The notes: a model not told the origin generated them from the letters alone. DNA of 64,000 nt from Shouchella patagoniensis (GCF_002019705.1 NZ_KV917377.1:1796565-1860564); one strand, 5' to 3'; numbered from the stretch's first letter, positions 44,253 to 52,757 are shown. Numbers and translations: made by a program.

Positions 44253-45187
44253 TGAACATGAAAACAGCTGGAATTCACCACATTACAGCAATTGTTGGTA
44301 ATATCCAAGAAAATGTGGATTTCTATGCAAGTATATTAGGGCTCCGTCTTGTTAAGAAGACAATTAATTTTGATGACCCAGGTACTTATCACCTTTATTT
44401 TGGAGATAATAATGGCAGTCCTGGTACAATTATGACATTCTTTCCTTGGCAGAACGCAAAAAAAGGTGAGATTGGCGCTGGACAAGTTGGAACAATCACT
44501 TTTGCAATACCTAAAGGATCAAAAGCTTTCTGGCAAGATCGTTTAGTGAAATACAATGTTTCATACAGAACAACATCCCGCTTTGATCAAACATACCTTT
44601 CCTTTGAAGATCCACATGGACTGCAATTAGAACTTACTGAAATGGAAAGTTCGATTAAATCGACGTGGACCTTTAATGGAGTCCAGGCAGACAAAGCTAT
44701 AATTGGTTTCGCAGGCGCAACTCTTTTATCTGCAGCTTACTCGGAAACAAATAAACTATTGGAAGACGGGCTTGGTTTTACTTACGTAGGAAAAGATGGT
44801 GAGTTTCTCCGTTTTGTATCCGAAGCTGAACTTGGCAATACAATTGATGTTTGGCAAGTAGATGCCGCACCCGGCTCAATAGGCGTTGGCATGGTTCACC
44901 ATATTGCTTTTCGAGCCAAAGATGATGCAGAGCAGCTTGTTTGGAAGAAAGAAATGGAGCACCTCGGGATGCGAGTGACCCCAGTTCAATCAAGAAACTA
45001 CTTTAATGCTATTTATTTTCGGGAACCTGGCGGACTCCTATTCGAAATTGCAACAGATCCACCAGGGTTTACCCATGATGAATCCCAACTTACAATGGGG
45101 ACTAAATTAATGTTGGCAGACTGGTTTGAACCTAAAAGAGAGCAGATTGAAAAGCAACTGCCTTCATTTCATATAAGGGAAATATAG
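44252..45187 (+). CDS. Ring-cleaving extradiol dioxygenase, VOC family (MhqA/MhqO-like)
   Basis: 311 residues in two VOC repeats. GIHHITAIVGNIQENVDFYASILGLRLVKKT opens the first and GMVHHIAFRAKDDAEQL the second. Metal ligands are the His of GIHHIT or GMVHHIAF and Glu in LLFEIATDPPGF. Such enzymes cleave hydroquinone- or catechol-like rings, detoxifying quinone electrophiles. It is translationally coupled to the MhqR-like repressor, which gives a complete quinone-response unit. Confidence 0.87.
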   Translation: MNMKTAGIHHITAIVGNIQENVDFYASILGLRLVKKTINFDDPGTYHLYFGDNNGSPGTIMTFFPWQNAKKGEIGAGQVGTITFAIPKGSKAFWQDRLVKYNVSYRTTSRFDQTYLSFEDPHGLQLELTEMESSIKSTWTFNGVQADKAIIGFAGATLLSAAYSETNKLLEDGLGFTYVGKDGEFLRFVSEAELGNTIDVWQVDAAPGSIGVGMVHHIAFRAKDDAEQLVWKKEMEHLGMRVTPVQSRNYFNAIYFREPGGLLFEIATDPPGFTHDESQLTMGTKLMLADWFEPKREQIEKQLPSFHIREI

Positions 45188-45224
45188 ACATAGGTATAAT
45201 CGTAAGACACTCACACTGCAAATG

Positions 45225-45255
45225 ATGGCTCGTGCATTTATAAAGCGCGGGCCAT
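45225..45255 (+). terminator. Terminator of the dioxygenase operon
   Basis: An 11-bp stem (45225-45235 with 45245-45255), with two G-U pairs on the plus strand only, then a T-rich tail. Confidence 0.65.
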
Positions 45256-45343
45256 TATTCGCTCTTCATTGGTTTTCTTTTATTAGCACTTAAACGATTA
45301 CCAATTATAGATAGATAATTATTACATGATAGTAAAGAAACGT

Positions 45344-45372
45344 TTGACATTAGAGTCTATGGGCTGTAAAGT
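45344..45372 (+). promoter_or_regulatory. Promoter of the mgtE leader
   Basis: TTGACA (45344-45349), a 17-base spacer and TAAAGT (45367-45372) preceded by TG. Transcription would begin near 45379, about 17 bases before the riboswitch. Confidence 0.65.
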
Positions 45373-45395
45373 GAAGTTTGCAAGAAATTCATAAG

Positions 45396-45550
45396 TCCTC
45401 GTTAGGTGAGGCTCCTGTGCTGGAGATACGCTGCTACCCAAAAATGTCCAAAGACGCCAATGGGTCAACAGAAACCATCGACATAAGGTGGTTTTTAATG
45501 TAGCTGGACTAGTCCTATGCCGCACAGTGCTAAAGCTCTACGAATGGAGG
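45396..45550 (+). ncRNA. M-box (ykoK) magnesium riboswitch
   Basis: The conserved core is unmistakable: GTTAGGTGAGGCTCCTGTGC, GGAGATACGCTGCTACCCAA, GACGCCAATGGGTCAACAG, ATCGACATAAGGTGG and GTGCTAAAGCTCTACGA. The 5' strand TCCTC (45396-45400) can pair with GAGGA (45547-45551). The overlapping GGAGG (45546-45550) can instead pair with CCTCC (45596-45600) of the terminator arm. That gives an anti-terminator at low Mg2+ and termination at high Mg2+. Confidence 0.96.
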
Positions 45551-45590
45551 AAAACACGCCTATATTAAGGTATTTCTTAAACATGCGTTC

Positions 45591-45618
45591 AAACACCTCC
45601 GATGGATAAGGTGTTTTT
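45591..45618 (+). terminator. M-box-controlled terminator
   Basis: AAACACCT (45591-45598) pairs with AGGTGTTT (45609-45616), followed by a T-rich tail. The left arm overlaps the CCTCC used by the anti-terminator. Confidence 0.82.
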
Positions 45619-45647
45619 ATTTTGGCTAAAAAAGGTGGTGGTGTGGG

Positions 45648-45743
45648 ATGGATAGTTTACCCAATCCAAGGATAGGCTTAAAAATAATGAGGTATCAACA
45701 GGAAGGGGCTCGTCCCGCACCAGCGGAATGGTACCCTCTCTAA
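45648..45743 (+). CDS. Candidate 31-residue proline-rich leader peptide of mgtE
   Basis: Downstream of the riboswitch terminator, AAGGTGGTGGTGTGGG is followed by an ATG at 45648 and an uninterrupted 31-codon frame. It begins MDSLPNPRIGLK and ends RPAPAEWYPL, with five Pro codons and acidic residues. Its last codons and TAA stop lie in the left arm and loop of the hairpin that covers the mgtE ribosome site. A ribosome reaching the end would open that hairpin. No homologue is known to me; the arrangement resembles in principle the Pro-rich MgtL leader of Salmonella mgtA. Confidence 0.5.
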   Translation: MDSLPNPRIGLKIMRYQQEGARPAPAEWYPL

Positions 45744-45756
45744 AAGAAAAGAGGGT
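45733..45756 (+). promoter_or_regulatory. Hairpin sequestering the mgtE ribosome site
   Basis: ACCCTCT (45733-45739) pairs with AGAGGGT (45750-45756). The right arm contains the AAGAGGG ribosome site of mgtE, 6 bases before its ATG. The leader ORF stop (45741-45743) is in the loop. Confidence 0.65.
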
Positions 45757-45762
45757 TAGAAT

Positions 45763-47130
45763 ATGGATAAATTAAAAACAGACCGTAAACGAAATGAATA
45801 TAAAAACGAAATCATTAAACACCTTGTTTCACGAAACCTCCGGGCTTTTCGTGAAACATTTCTGGAACTGCACCCAACAGACCAGGTCGAATTATTTCAT
45901 GAGATTGAAATTGCTCTACAAAAACAAGTTCTATTATTTCTAAGTCCACAAGAGTTTGCTGACCTTTTTGAAGGACTTGAACTTGATGACCAATTAATTG
46001 TCTTTCAAGGACTAAGCTATCAATATGCAGTGTCCATGTTTAACAATATGTCTGCCGATGATGTTGCTGATTTTCTTGCAGAAATTGACCCAGAGCGTTC
46101 CAAAGATATTCTTAGCTCTATGGATATGGAAGAAGCAAAACGCGTAGAAGAATTAATGGCATATGCACCAAAAACTGCAGGTGCCATTATGACAAAAGAG
46201 TTTGTTCGACTTTCTGTTGAATCAACTGCAAAAGAAGTCATTGCGGAACTACGCGAGACAGCTCCTGATGCAGAGACTATTTACTATTTATATGTTATCG
46301 ATAAAGATCAGAAACTTGCAGGCGTTGTTTCTTTACGTGATCTCATTATTGCAAATCCCGAAATGACTGTAAATGATATCATGAGCACCCAAGTCGTTTC
46401 AGTTAATGAAGAAGAAGATCAGGAAGATGTCGCTCGTTTAATTAAAGAGTACGATTTTCTTGCCGTACCAGTCGTTACACCAGACAAACGCCTAATGGGT
46501 ATTATTACCGTCGATGATGTGATCGACGTTTTGGAAGAAGAAGCAACAGAAGACTTTGGTGAGTTCACCGCTTCTCGTGGGGCAACCGATCTTTCTTTGA
46601 CCGCTTATACAGCTGCAAAAAAACGTGCCCCTTGGTTAATTTTACTCATGTTTTTTGGACTTATTACAGCAAACATTATTGGACAATTTGAGAATACGTT
46701 AGAACAAGTTGTTTTACTTGCTGCTTTTATGCCCCTTATTATGGGAACAGCTGGAAATACCGGTACTCAATCATTAGCAGTCGCTGTACGAGGTATTGCA
46801 ACTGGTTCATTTGAGCGCGGTGGTGTGTGGAAAACCGTAAAGCGTGAATTTGGAACTGGAGTTATGCTCGGAATCGTCTGTATGATCGTATTAATGGGGA
46901 TTATTAGCTTATTTTATAATGGAGATTTCATCCTTGCATTTATCGTTGGTTTCTCCCTCTTTTGTGCACTTAGTGTTGCTGCTGTAATTGGTGCAACCAT
47001 TCCTGTTGCGATAAACAAACTTAAAATTGACCCAGCAGTCGCCTCTGGTCCATTCATTACCACATTAAATGATATCATTAGTTTAATGATTTATTTCTCG
47101 ATCGCGACAACTTTAATTGACCGTCTTTAA
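45763..47130 (+). CDS. mgtE: Magnesium channel/transporter MgtE
   Basis: 455 residues. An N-terminal helical domain (about 1-130, with DDVADFLAEIDPERSKDIL), two CBS domains (about 135-260, VSLRDLI and VDDVIDVLEEE) and a C-terminal five-span membrane domain with LITANIIGQFE and GNTGTQSLAVAVRGIA, the pore signature. The cytoplasmic domains sense Mg2+ and gate the channel. Expression is controlled by the M-box and perhaps also by a leader ORF. A perfect 18-bp terminator follows. Confidence 0.96.
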   Translation: MDKLKTDRKRNEYKNEIIKHLVSRNLRAFRETFLELHPTDQVELFHEIEIALQKQVLLFLSPQEFADLFEGLELDDQLIVFQGLSYQYAVSMFNNMSADDVADFLAEIDPERSKDILSSMDMEEAKRVEELMAYAPKTAGAIMTKEFVRLSVESTAKEVIAELRETAPDAETIYYLYVIDKDQKLAGVVSLRDLIIANPEMTVNDIMSTQVVSVNEEEDQEDVARLIKEYDFLAVPVVTPDKRLMGIITVDDVIDVLEEEATEDFGEFTASRGATDLSLTAYTAAKKRAPWLILLMFFGLITANIIGQFENTLEQVVLLAAFMPLIMGTAGNTGTQSLAVAVRGIATGSFERGGVWKTVKREFGTGVMLGIVCMIVLMGIISLFYNGDFILAFIVGFSLFCALSVAAVIGATIPVAINKLKIDPAVASGPFITTLNDIISLMIYFSIATTLIDRL

Positions 47131-47168
47131 AAGCCAAAATTCCTCTAAAGAGAGGAATTTTGGCTTTT
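47129..47168 (+). terminator. mgtE terminator
   Basis: A perfect 18-bp stem (47129-47146 with 47151-47168), loop AAAG, with a T-rich end. The 220 bases beyond it (47169-47390) show nothing recognisable. Confidence 0.92.
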
Positions 47169-47391
47169 GTATTTAGAAATAAAATACTAACTCTTTTTCC
47201 GAGCCAATTATTGTGCGGTTCTTCCCAGTCATTCGCACATAAACTACTTCAAAAATGAAGAGCATTCCTTTTCTTTGATTATCTCACCACTTGCATATTT
47301 TCCACGTGACAATTGAACCAGGTGAACGGTTTAGAGAAATCATGTACTGCTATAAATGACTTAATTCTGATCGCTTATAATATACACTAAA

Positions 47392-47425
47392 AAAAAAGCT
47401 AGATGAAGTCTCATCTAGCTTTTTT
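47392..47425 (-). terminator. desR terminator
   Basis: A perfect 15-bp stem (47392-47406 with 47411-47425) overlapping the desR stop codon, with a long T run on the minus strand. Confidence 0.92.
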
Positions 47426-48020
47426 AAAACCACCCATTCTCCTTATAACGAGAAATGGCTTCAATACGATTACTTACTTCTAGCTTATCAAGGATGACAG
47501 ATACATAATTACGAACGGTCCCATTTGTAATTTTCATGTCACTAGCAATCTGTTTTGTCGTTTTTCCTTCTGAAATATGTTTAAGTACTTGCTCTTCACG
47601 CTCAGTCAAAGGTGTTTCGTTGCTATAGACCATATCCACTAATTCTGGAGCGTATACTTTTCTGCCCTCTTTAATCGTACGAATCGCAGCGGCTAAATCT
47701 TCACTAGGGCTATCTTTTAACAAATACCCCCCTACTCCAGCCTTACGCGCTCGTTCAAAAAATCCTGGTTGAGCAAACGTTGTTAAGACAATCACATGGC
47801 AAGGGTGATCCTTAAGCTCATATGCGGCATCTAATCCGTTTTTAACTGGCATTTCGATATCCATGATACAAATATCTGGTTGTTCTTCTTGAACGAGTTT
47901 GACTGCTTCTTCTCCATTTCGAGCCTTGCCGATAACTGTCATATCCGATTCAAAGTCAAGCAAAGCCCCTAGTGCGCCTAACATCATCTGTTGATCTTCT
48001 GCAATTGCAATACGTATCAT
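47424..48020 (-). CDS. desR: Response regulator DesR
   Basis: 198 residues. A receiver domain with phospho-acceptor Asp54 (CIMDIEMP) and a NarL/LuxR-type HTH (LTEREEQVLKHISEGKTTKQIASDMKI). The sequence is very close to B. subtilis DesR, including the opening IAEDQQMMLGALG. Phosphorylated DesR activates the des promoter. The ATG overlaps the desK stop as ATGA. It forms the cold and membrane-rigidity response with desK and des. Confidence 0.95.
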   Translation of the reverse strand: MIRIAIAEDQQMMLGALGALLDFESDMTVIGKARNGEEAVKLVQEEQPDICIMDIEMPVKNGLDAAYELKDHPCHVIVLTTFAQPGFFERARKAGVGGYLLKDSPSEDLAAAIRTIKEGRKVYAPELVDMVYSNETPLTEREEQVLKHISEGKTTKQIASDMKITNGTVRNYVSVILDKLEVSNRIEAISRYKENGWF

Positions 48021-49153
48021 TCTTGCACCACCTTCGTCTTACTAATTGTACGAGGGACTTTCATTAACAAGGAAACCCCATTTTTTGATTCTATGTGGAG
48101 GTTGCCATTTACAAACTCAAGACGTTCTTTCATTCCTTCCAGACCACTTTGATGATGATTTGTTTGACGTTTAGCCATCCCAATACCATTATCACTAACT
48201 GTAATTAAAAACTCTGATTGGGTTTGGTTAATTTTAATCCAACATTTATTCGCCTGACTGTGTTTTACAACATTCGTCACTGCCTCTTTTACGCACATAC
48301 ATAAAACATTTTCAATTATCGGTTGTTTTTTTGAATGTGCAAGATCTTCACCATCTATATTCAAATGAATACCTGCAACTGACAGGATCTCTCTTATATG
48401 GACAATTTCATCTTTTAAACGAACCATTTTCATATCCGAAACGATCTCTCTTACCTCTTTTAAAGCTGTTCTAGCGATACGTTGTATATCTTCCAATTCA
48501 ACATTTGTTTTTGCTTGATCCAAGGATAACCATTTTCGTGCTAAATCACTCTTAATTCCGATCAAAGACAATTTCTGACCAAGCGTATCATGTAAGTCAC
48601 GTGCAATGCGTTGCCTTTCTTCCATTATCATTAATTCAGATATTTTTTCATTTGCACTTTTCAACTCGTTTTCTAACTGTTCCCGTTTATTACGGCTACG
48701 AATGGTAAAAGGAAGCAACGCAACACCGATTAAAGCAATGGCGATAAATGGAAGTTGCATCATGAATGTTTCATTTTGAATAAAGAACCCTGCCGTAGTT
48801 GCTGCAGCTGTTGTTGCAACGTGGACTGAATATAATACAATAAAACCAGCTCGATTATGTACATGCCCAATAAAGAAAGAAATAAATAATGCAAAATAAA
48901 TATATCCAAAATAAAGAGTCATACCTATATTAATAGCAATTTCTATTGATACTGAAACATAAACAGTCCACCCTTTTTTAATAAAAGACAAACGATACGC
49001 AGTAAAAAATAAGACAATCATTAAGCTTCCAACTGTGATCTCTAATGCCGTAGCCGACATGATCACAAAATAAAAGGGCAGCACACAGAAGATAATCCAA
49101 ATATACAAGCTAAGTCCTGTATTTTTCGGGAAAATATGAAACCAATTTTGCAT
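48017..49153 (-). CDS. desK: Membrane-thickness sensor kinase DesK
   Basis: 378 residues. Four to five N-terminal spans (about 10-155) are followed by a HisKA_3 dimerisation helix with the phosphorylated His188 in ARDLHDTLGQKLSLIG, the same number as in B. subtilis, and a HATPase domain (NGIGM, HHQSGLEGMKERLEF). DesK senses bilayer order, acting as a kinase when lipids are ordered. AAAGGAGGAACG precedes the ATG. A terminator hairpin separates it from des upstream. Confidence 0.95.
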   Translation of the reverse strand: MQNWFHIFPKNTGLSLYIWIIFCVLPFYFVIMSATALEITVGSLMIVLFFTAYRLSFIKKGWTVYVSVSIEIAINIGMTLYFGYIYFALFISFFIGHVHNRAGFIVLYSVHVATTAAATTAGFFIQNETFMMQLPFIAIALIGVALLPFTIRSRNKREQLENELKSANEKISELMIMEERQRIARDLHDTLGQKLSLIGIKSDLARKWLSLDQAKTNVELEDIQRIARTALKEVREIVSDMKMVRLKDEIVHIREILSVAGIHLNIDGEDLAHSKKQPIIENVLCMCVKEAVTNVVKHSQANKCWIKINQTQSEFLITVSDNGIGMAKRQTNHHQSGLEGMKERLEFVNGNLHIESKNGVSLLMKVPRTISKTKVVQE

Positions 49154-49177
49154 AACGTTCCTCCTTTACTTCATTAT

Positions 49178-49215
49178 AACAAAACCTTCCAACAGGATTG
49201 CTGGAAGGTTTTGTT
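49178..49215 (-). terminator. Terminator between des and desK
   Basis: A 14-bp perfect stem (49178-49191 with 49202-49215) five bases after des. Its tail on the minus strand contains TTTTGTTATAAT; desKR may have some expression of its own. Confidence 0.82.
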
Positions 49216-49219
49216 TTCA

Positions 49220-50236
49220 TTAATCCGAAATCGGCTTTAGTTTTTTCATTGCTTTGAACTGCTTAAAACTTATAAACGATTTATTCGCTTCATCAAATAG
49301 CCGATATTTCATTGAGGCTAAGCTGATACGTAACGTTATCGTCGTTGCTTTTTGTAATGGCACCACTTGTTCATGGGTTTTTTCTAAATGATAGTTTGGC
49401 ACTTTAGGACTTAAATGATGCACGTGATGAAATCCAATATTGCCAGTTAACCATTGCATAAACTTCGGTAGCTTATAGTATGAACTTCCATCTACTGCAG
49501 CTTTAACAAAATCCCATTCCGTTTCATTTTCAAAGTACGAATCCTCAAAAGTATGCTGAACATAAAACAACCATACACCAAGCATACCAGCTGTGAATAA
49601 GATTGGAAGTTGTATGAGTAATAAAGCTTGCCAACCAATGATATAAACCAAAATACTATAGATGAGCACAAGAGACACATTAATGAAATATGTGTTCATA
49701 CGCTCTTTGCGTTTTGCCCCTTTTCGGTTGATGCGATTATCAACCATAAATAGATAAAACGGCCCTAACACGAACATCACGAACGGATTTCGGTACAAAC
49801 GATATGACAACTTTGTCCATAAAGATGCTTGTTCGTACTCTTCAACTGTTAGTAACCAAATGTCACCAACGCCTCGTTTGTCTAAATTCCCACTTGTTGC
49901 ATGGTGAAGTGAATGGCTTCTTTTCCATTTTTCAAATGCAAAATGGGTAATGATACCGGTCACGGTGCCCAATATGCGATTTGCTTTAGCATTGTTAAAA
50001 AATGAACCATGTGTACAATCATGAAAGATAATAAACATCCGTACAACGAAAAATGCTGCCATAATTGAAATCGGTAACGATAACCAAAATGAAACAGCCA
50101 AACTTTGATAAGCTAAAAACCATAGTAATAAAAAAGGAATTGTTGTATTTAATAATTGAATGACACCTGATTTTGTATTTGCATGGGCGAATGAGGCAGC
50201 TTCACGCTTCAGTTCAGCCTGTTTTTGTTTACTCAT
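49220..50236 (-). CDS. des: Membrane fatty acid desaturase
   Basis: 338 residues. The three His clusters that bind the di-iron centre are present: HDCTHGS (about 72-78), HSLHHATSG and HHVHHLSP. Four or more membrane spans lie between them. The enzyme introduces a double bond into acyl chains of existing membrane lipids (delta-5 in B. subtilis), restoring fluidity. GAGGAGGAAG precedes the ATG. Two DesR-like sites lie upstream. It is linked to desK-desR on the same strand. Confidence 0.93.
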   Translation of the reverse strand: MSKQKQAELKREAASFAHANTKSGVIQLLNTTIPFLLLWFLAYQSLAVSFWLSLPISIMAAFFVVRMFIIFHDCTHGSFFNNAKANRILGTVTGIITHFAFEKWKRSHSLHHATSGNLDKRGVGDIWLLTVEEYEQASLWTKLSYRLYRNPFVMFVLGPFYLFMVDNRINRKGAKRKERMNTYFINVSLVLIYSILVYIIGWQALLLIQLPILFTAGMLGVWLFYVQHTFEDSYFENETEWDFVKAAVDGSSYYKLPKFMQWLTGNIGFHHVHHLSPKVPNYHLEKTHEQVVPLQKATTITLRISLASMKYRLFDEANKSFISFKQFKAMKKLKPISD

Positions 50237-50265
50237 AACTTCCTCCTCATAACCTTTATATGTTT

Positions 50266-50294
50266 ATCATAGTTTGATTTGGCGTAAAAGGTAA
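50266..50294 (-). promoter_or_regulatory. des promoter (weak -35)
   Basis: On the minus strand the -10 TATGAT (50271-50266) has a 17-base spacer from a poor -35 TTACCT (50294-50289). A weak -35 next to operator sites is as expected for an activator-dependent promoter. Confidence 0.55.
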
Positions 50295-50295
50295 G

Positions 50296-50330
50296 TCACA
50301 TTTGTCAGGCACACAGTATGACAAATGTCA
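50296..50330. promoter_or_regulatory. Two DesR-type operators
   Basis: TCACATTTGTCA (50296-50307) and TGACAAATGTCA (50319-50330) are two 12-bp near-palindromes of the same sequence, 23 bases start to start. The first abuts the -35 of des, the class II activator position. Confidence 0.75.
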
Positions 50331-50373
50331 TATATGATTTTTATGGCATTAACTCCTACTCTGATCATCCCTC

Positions 50374-51246
50374 TTACCATTCTGTCACAATAAAATCGAT
50401 TAAATGACTATCTTCATTTTTTCTGAATTTACTAGCAGAGACACCAACGGTTTTTTTAAATACTTTTGTAAAGTAATTAGGATCGTCAATCCCTACTTGA
50501 TGCGCAACTTCTGCAATTGTATTATCTGTTTTTGCAAGCAATGAAGCTGCCTTTTTCATCCTAGCTATCATGACATAGTGCATTGGTGTTGTATGAAGCT
50601 CCGCCTTAAATTGCTTTATAAAATAGTATTTGGATAAACCAGCTTGTTTCGCTAATTCATCTAAACTTAATGGGTCTGCAAGATGTTCTTCTATGTATTG
50701 AATCGCCTTTATTAACGATTCTTTTAATCGTTGTTTAGGTGGAGCTTCAAGATAACGAAATAAAGATAACATGAAATCATACGCCTTTTGTGATCCAATA
50801 TAGGAATTGTAAACATCGCTTGCTACCGTTTCTGAATAGAGCTTAAACAACTTTCGAATTGGTTCAGTGTCGCGACTTAATTTTAAAATTGGGCCATGTT
50901 TCGCTAGAATGTACCGATGCATGTTTACTGCTTCTGGCCCTTCAATCGTTACATAGATAAATTCCCACGGTTTAACCGCATCCTTAGGATAAAAATAATG
51001 GTGGGCACTTGGAATTGCTACAAAAAATGCTTCTTGTTCACCTACTTGGAAATCCCGCCCTTCAAACGTCAACGCCCCGGCCCCTGACAATGTATATTGA
51101 AAAACAATTTTTTCTTTTTCTACTCTCTTTTCTCCATGCCAGTCATAATCAGAACCAACTTGAGTTTCCCAACCAACATTCCACAAATTCATAACAAACG
51201 GATATGGATTCTCTTGAAAGCGAAAGCCATACGATCCCTTCCCCAT
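50374..51246 (-). CDS. AraC-family transcription regulator
   Basis: 290 residues. An N-terminal cupin-like sensor domain (WHGEKRVEKEKIVFQYTLSGAGALTFEG region) is followed by two AraC helix-turn-helix motifs (LADPLSLDELAKQAGLSKYY and IAEVAHQVGIDDPNYFTKVF). Such regulators usually activate adjacent sugar genes on binding the sugar. The start is set at 51246, with GAGGAGGCAT upstream; an open frame further upstream is not coding. It is divergent from the GH4 glycosidase and likely its activator. Confidence 0.85.
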   Translation of the reverse strand: MGKGSYGFRFQENPYPFVMNLWNVGWETQVGSDYDWHGEKRVEKEKIVFQYTLSGAGALTFEGRDFQVGEQEAFFVAIPSAHHYFYPKDAVKPWEFIYVTIEGPEAVNMHRYILAKHGPILKLSRDTEPIRKLFKLYSETVASDVYNSYIGSQKAYDFMLSLFRYLEAPPKQRLKESLIKAIQYIEEHLADPLSLDELAKQAGLSKYYFIKQFKAELHTTPMHYVMIARMKKAASLLAKTDNTIAEVAHQVGIDDPNYFTKVFKKTVGVSASKFRKNEDSHLIDFIVTEW

Positions 51247-51312
51247 ATAGGATGCCTCCTCTTCAGTAAATATAGTCATTATACAACAATGTAACTGCTT
51301 AATAATCAAGAA

Positions 51313-51330
51313 TTTGAAAACGCAATTATT
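51313..51330. promoter_or_regulatory. Candidate cre site (CcpA)
   Basis: TTTGAAAACGCAATTATT fits the extended WWTGNAARCGNWWWCAWW consensus at all positions but one. It lies between the AraC gene and the GH4 gene, a sensible place for catabolite repression. Confidence 0.4.
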
Positions 51331-51415
51331 TCCATAAACCAAACAGCAATTTTCTACCTGTTCAGATTCACTATTACTTATACTAGAACTAACTTCACCA
51401 CCAGGAGGTACAATT

Positions 51416-52717
51416 ATGAAAAAAATTACGTTTATTGGCGCAGGAAGTACAATTTTTGCTAAGAATGTTCTTGGCGACTGTATGCATGTACCGGCTTTAC
51501 AAGAGTTTGAATTTGCTTTATACGATATTGACCCAATACGACTGCAAGAATCCCACACACTGTTATCTCAGTTAAAAGAAAATGTACAGTCAACAATAAA
51601 TATTCAATCCTATCACAACCGCAAGGAAGCTTTACGAGGCGCCTCCTATATTATTAACGCAATCCAAGTAGGCGGTTACAAACCTAGTACAGTTATTGAT
51701 TTTGAAATTCCAAAAAAATACGGACTGCGACAAACGATTGGAGATACGATTGGCATTGGTGGCTTATTCCGTTCGCTTAGAACCATACCCGTCATGCTTG
51801 AAATCGCTAAAGACATTGAAGAAGTCGCGCCAGAAGCATGGTTTTTAAATTATACAAATCCAATGGCGGCATTAACAGGCGCATTATCTCGATTTACAAA
51901 TGTTAAAAATGTCGGTCTTTGCCATAGTGTTCAAGTATGTACAAAAGATTTATTTAAACACTTAGAAATAGATCACAACGGGATACAAGAAAAGATAGCA
52001 GGCATCAATCATGTGGCTTGGTTGCTTGAAGTAACAAAAGATGGCAAAGACCTTTATCCGGAAATTAAAAGGCGAGCTAAAGAAAAGTGCAAAGAAAAAC
52101 ACCACGACATGGTACGTTTTGAGCTTATGGACAAGTTCGGATACTATGTAACAGAATCATCAGAACATAACGCTGAATACCATCCTTATTTCATCAAATC
52201 AGCATATCCAGAGTTAATTGAACAACTCAATATTCCGCTTGATGAATATCCACGTCGATGCGTGAGCCAAATTGAACGGTGGGAACAACAAAAGCAAGAT
52301 TTGGTTAATAATACAAACATTACACATGAGCGTTCGATTGAGTATGGATCTCACATTATTGAGGCTATGGAAACAGGAAACCCTTTCTTATTTGGTGGAA
52401 ACGTACTGAATACTGGTGGTCTCATTTCAAATCTTCCACAAAAAGCTTGTGTAGAAGTTCAATGCATTGCTGATCGCTCTGGAATTACACCCACTTATGT
52501 TGGAGATCTCCCCGAGCAACTAGCAGCATTAAATCGAACAAGTATTAATACTCAATTGTTAACGATTGAAGCTGCAATTACGAAGAAACGTGAACACATC
52601 TATCATGCAGCATTACTAGATCCACATACTTCAGCCGAATTATCAATGGATAAAATTGTCTCTTTGTGCGATGAGTTAATAGAAGCACACGGTGATTTTT
52701 TACCAGATTACAAGTAA
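51416..52717 (+). CDS. melA: GH4 alpha-galactosidase/alpha-glucosidase
   Basis: 433 residues. An NAD-binding Rossmann motif (ITFIGAGSTIFAKNVLGD) opens the protein, followed by NYTNPMAALTGAL, and the metal ligands Cys in GLCHSV and His in GINHVAW. GH4 enzymes need NAD and Mn2+ and cleave by an oxidation-elimination route. The CHSV form points to the MelA branch (alpha-galactosidase). A strong CAGGAGG precedes the ATG, and TATACT lies at 51379-51384. It is probably controlled by the divergent AraC regulator and supplied by the transporter further along. Confidence 0.87.
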   Translation: MKKITFIGAGSTIFAKNVLGDCMHVPALQEFEFALYDIDPIRLQESHTLLSQLKENVQSTINIQSYHNRKEALRGASYIINAIQVGGYKPSTVIDFEIPKKYGLRQTIGDTIGIGGLFRSLRTIPVMLEIAKDIEEVAPEAWFLNYTNPMAALTGALSRFTNVKNVGLCHSVQVCTKDLFKHLEIDHNGIQEKIAGINHVAWLLEVTKDGKDLYPEIKRRAKEKCKEKHHDMVRFELMDKFGYYVTESSEHNAEYHPYFIKSAYPELIEQLNIPLDEYPRRCVSQIERWEQQKQDLVNNTNITHERSIEYGSHIIEAMETGNPFLFGGNVLNTGGLISNLPQKACVEVQCIADRSGITPTYVGDLPEQLAALNRTSINTQLLTIEAAITKKREHIYHAALLDPHTSAELSMDKIVSLCDELIEAHGDFLPDYK

Positions 52718-52728
52718 CAAGAAAGCCA

Positions 52729-52757
52729 AAGCCAGCTCATTAGAGTTGGCTTTTTTA
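52729..52757 (+). terminator. melA terminator
   Basis: Arms 52729-52739 and 52744-52754 (one G-U), loop ATTA, with a six-T run. Confidence 0.85.

Noticed and set aside
45322-45525. 67-codon minus-strand ORF across the M-box
   Set aside because: It is the antisense of a highly structured, conserved riboswitch and has no ribosome site.
51247-51558. N-terminal extension of the AraC-type regulator by about 100 codons
   Set aside because: It overlaps the glycosidase start on the other strand; a good ribosome site precedes the ATG at 51246.
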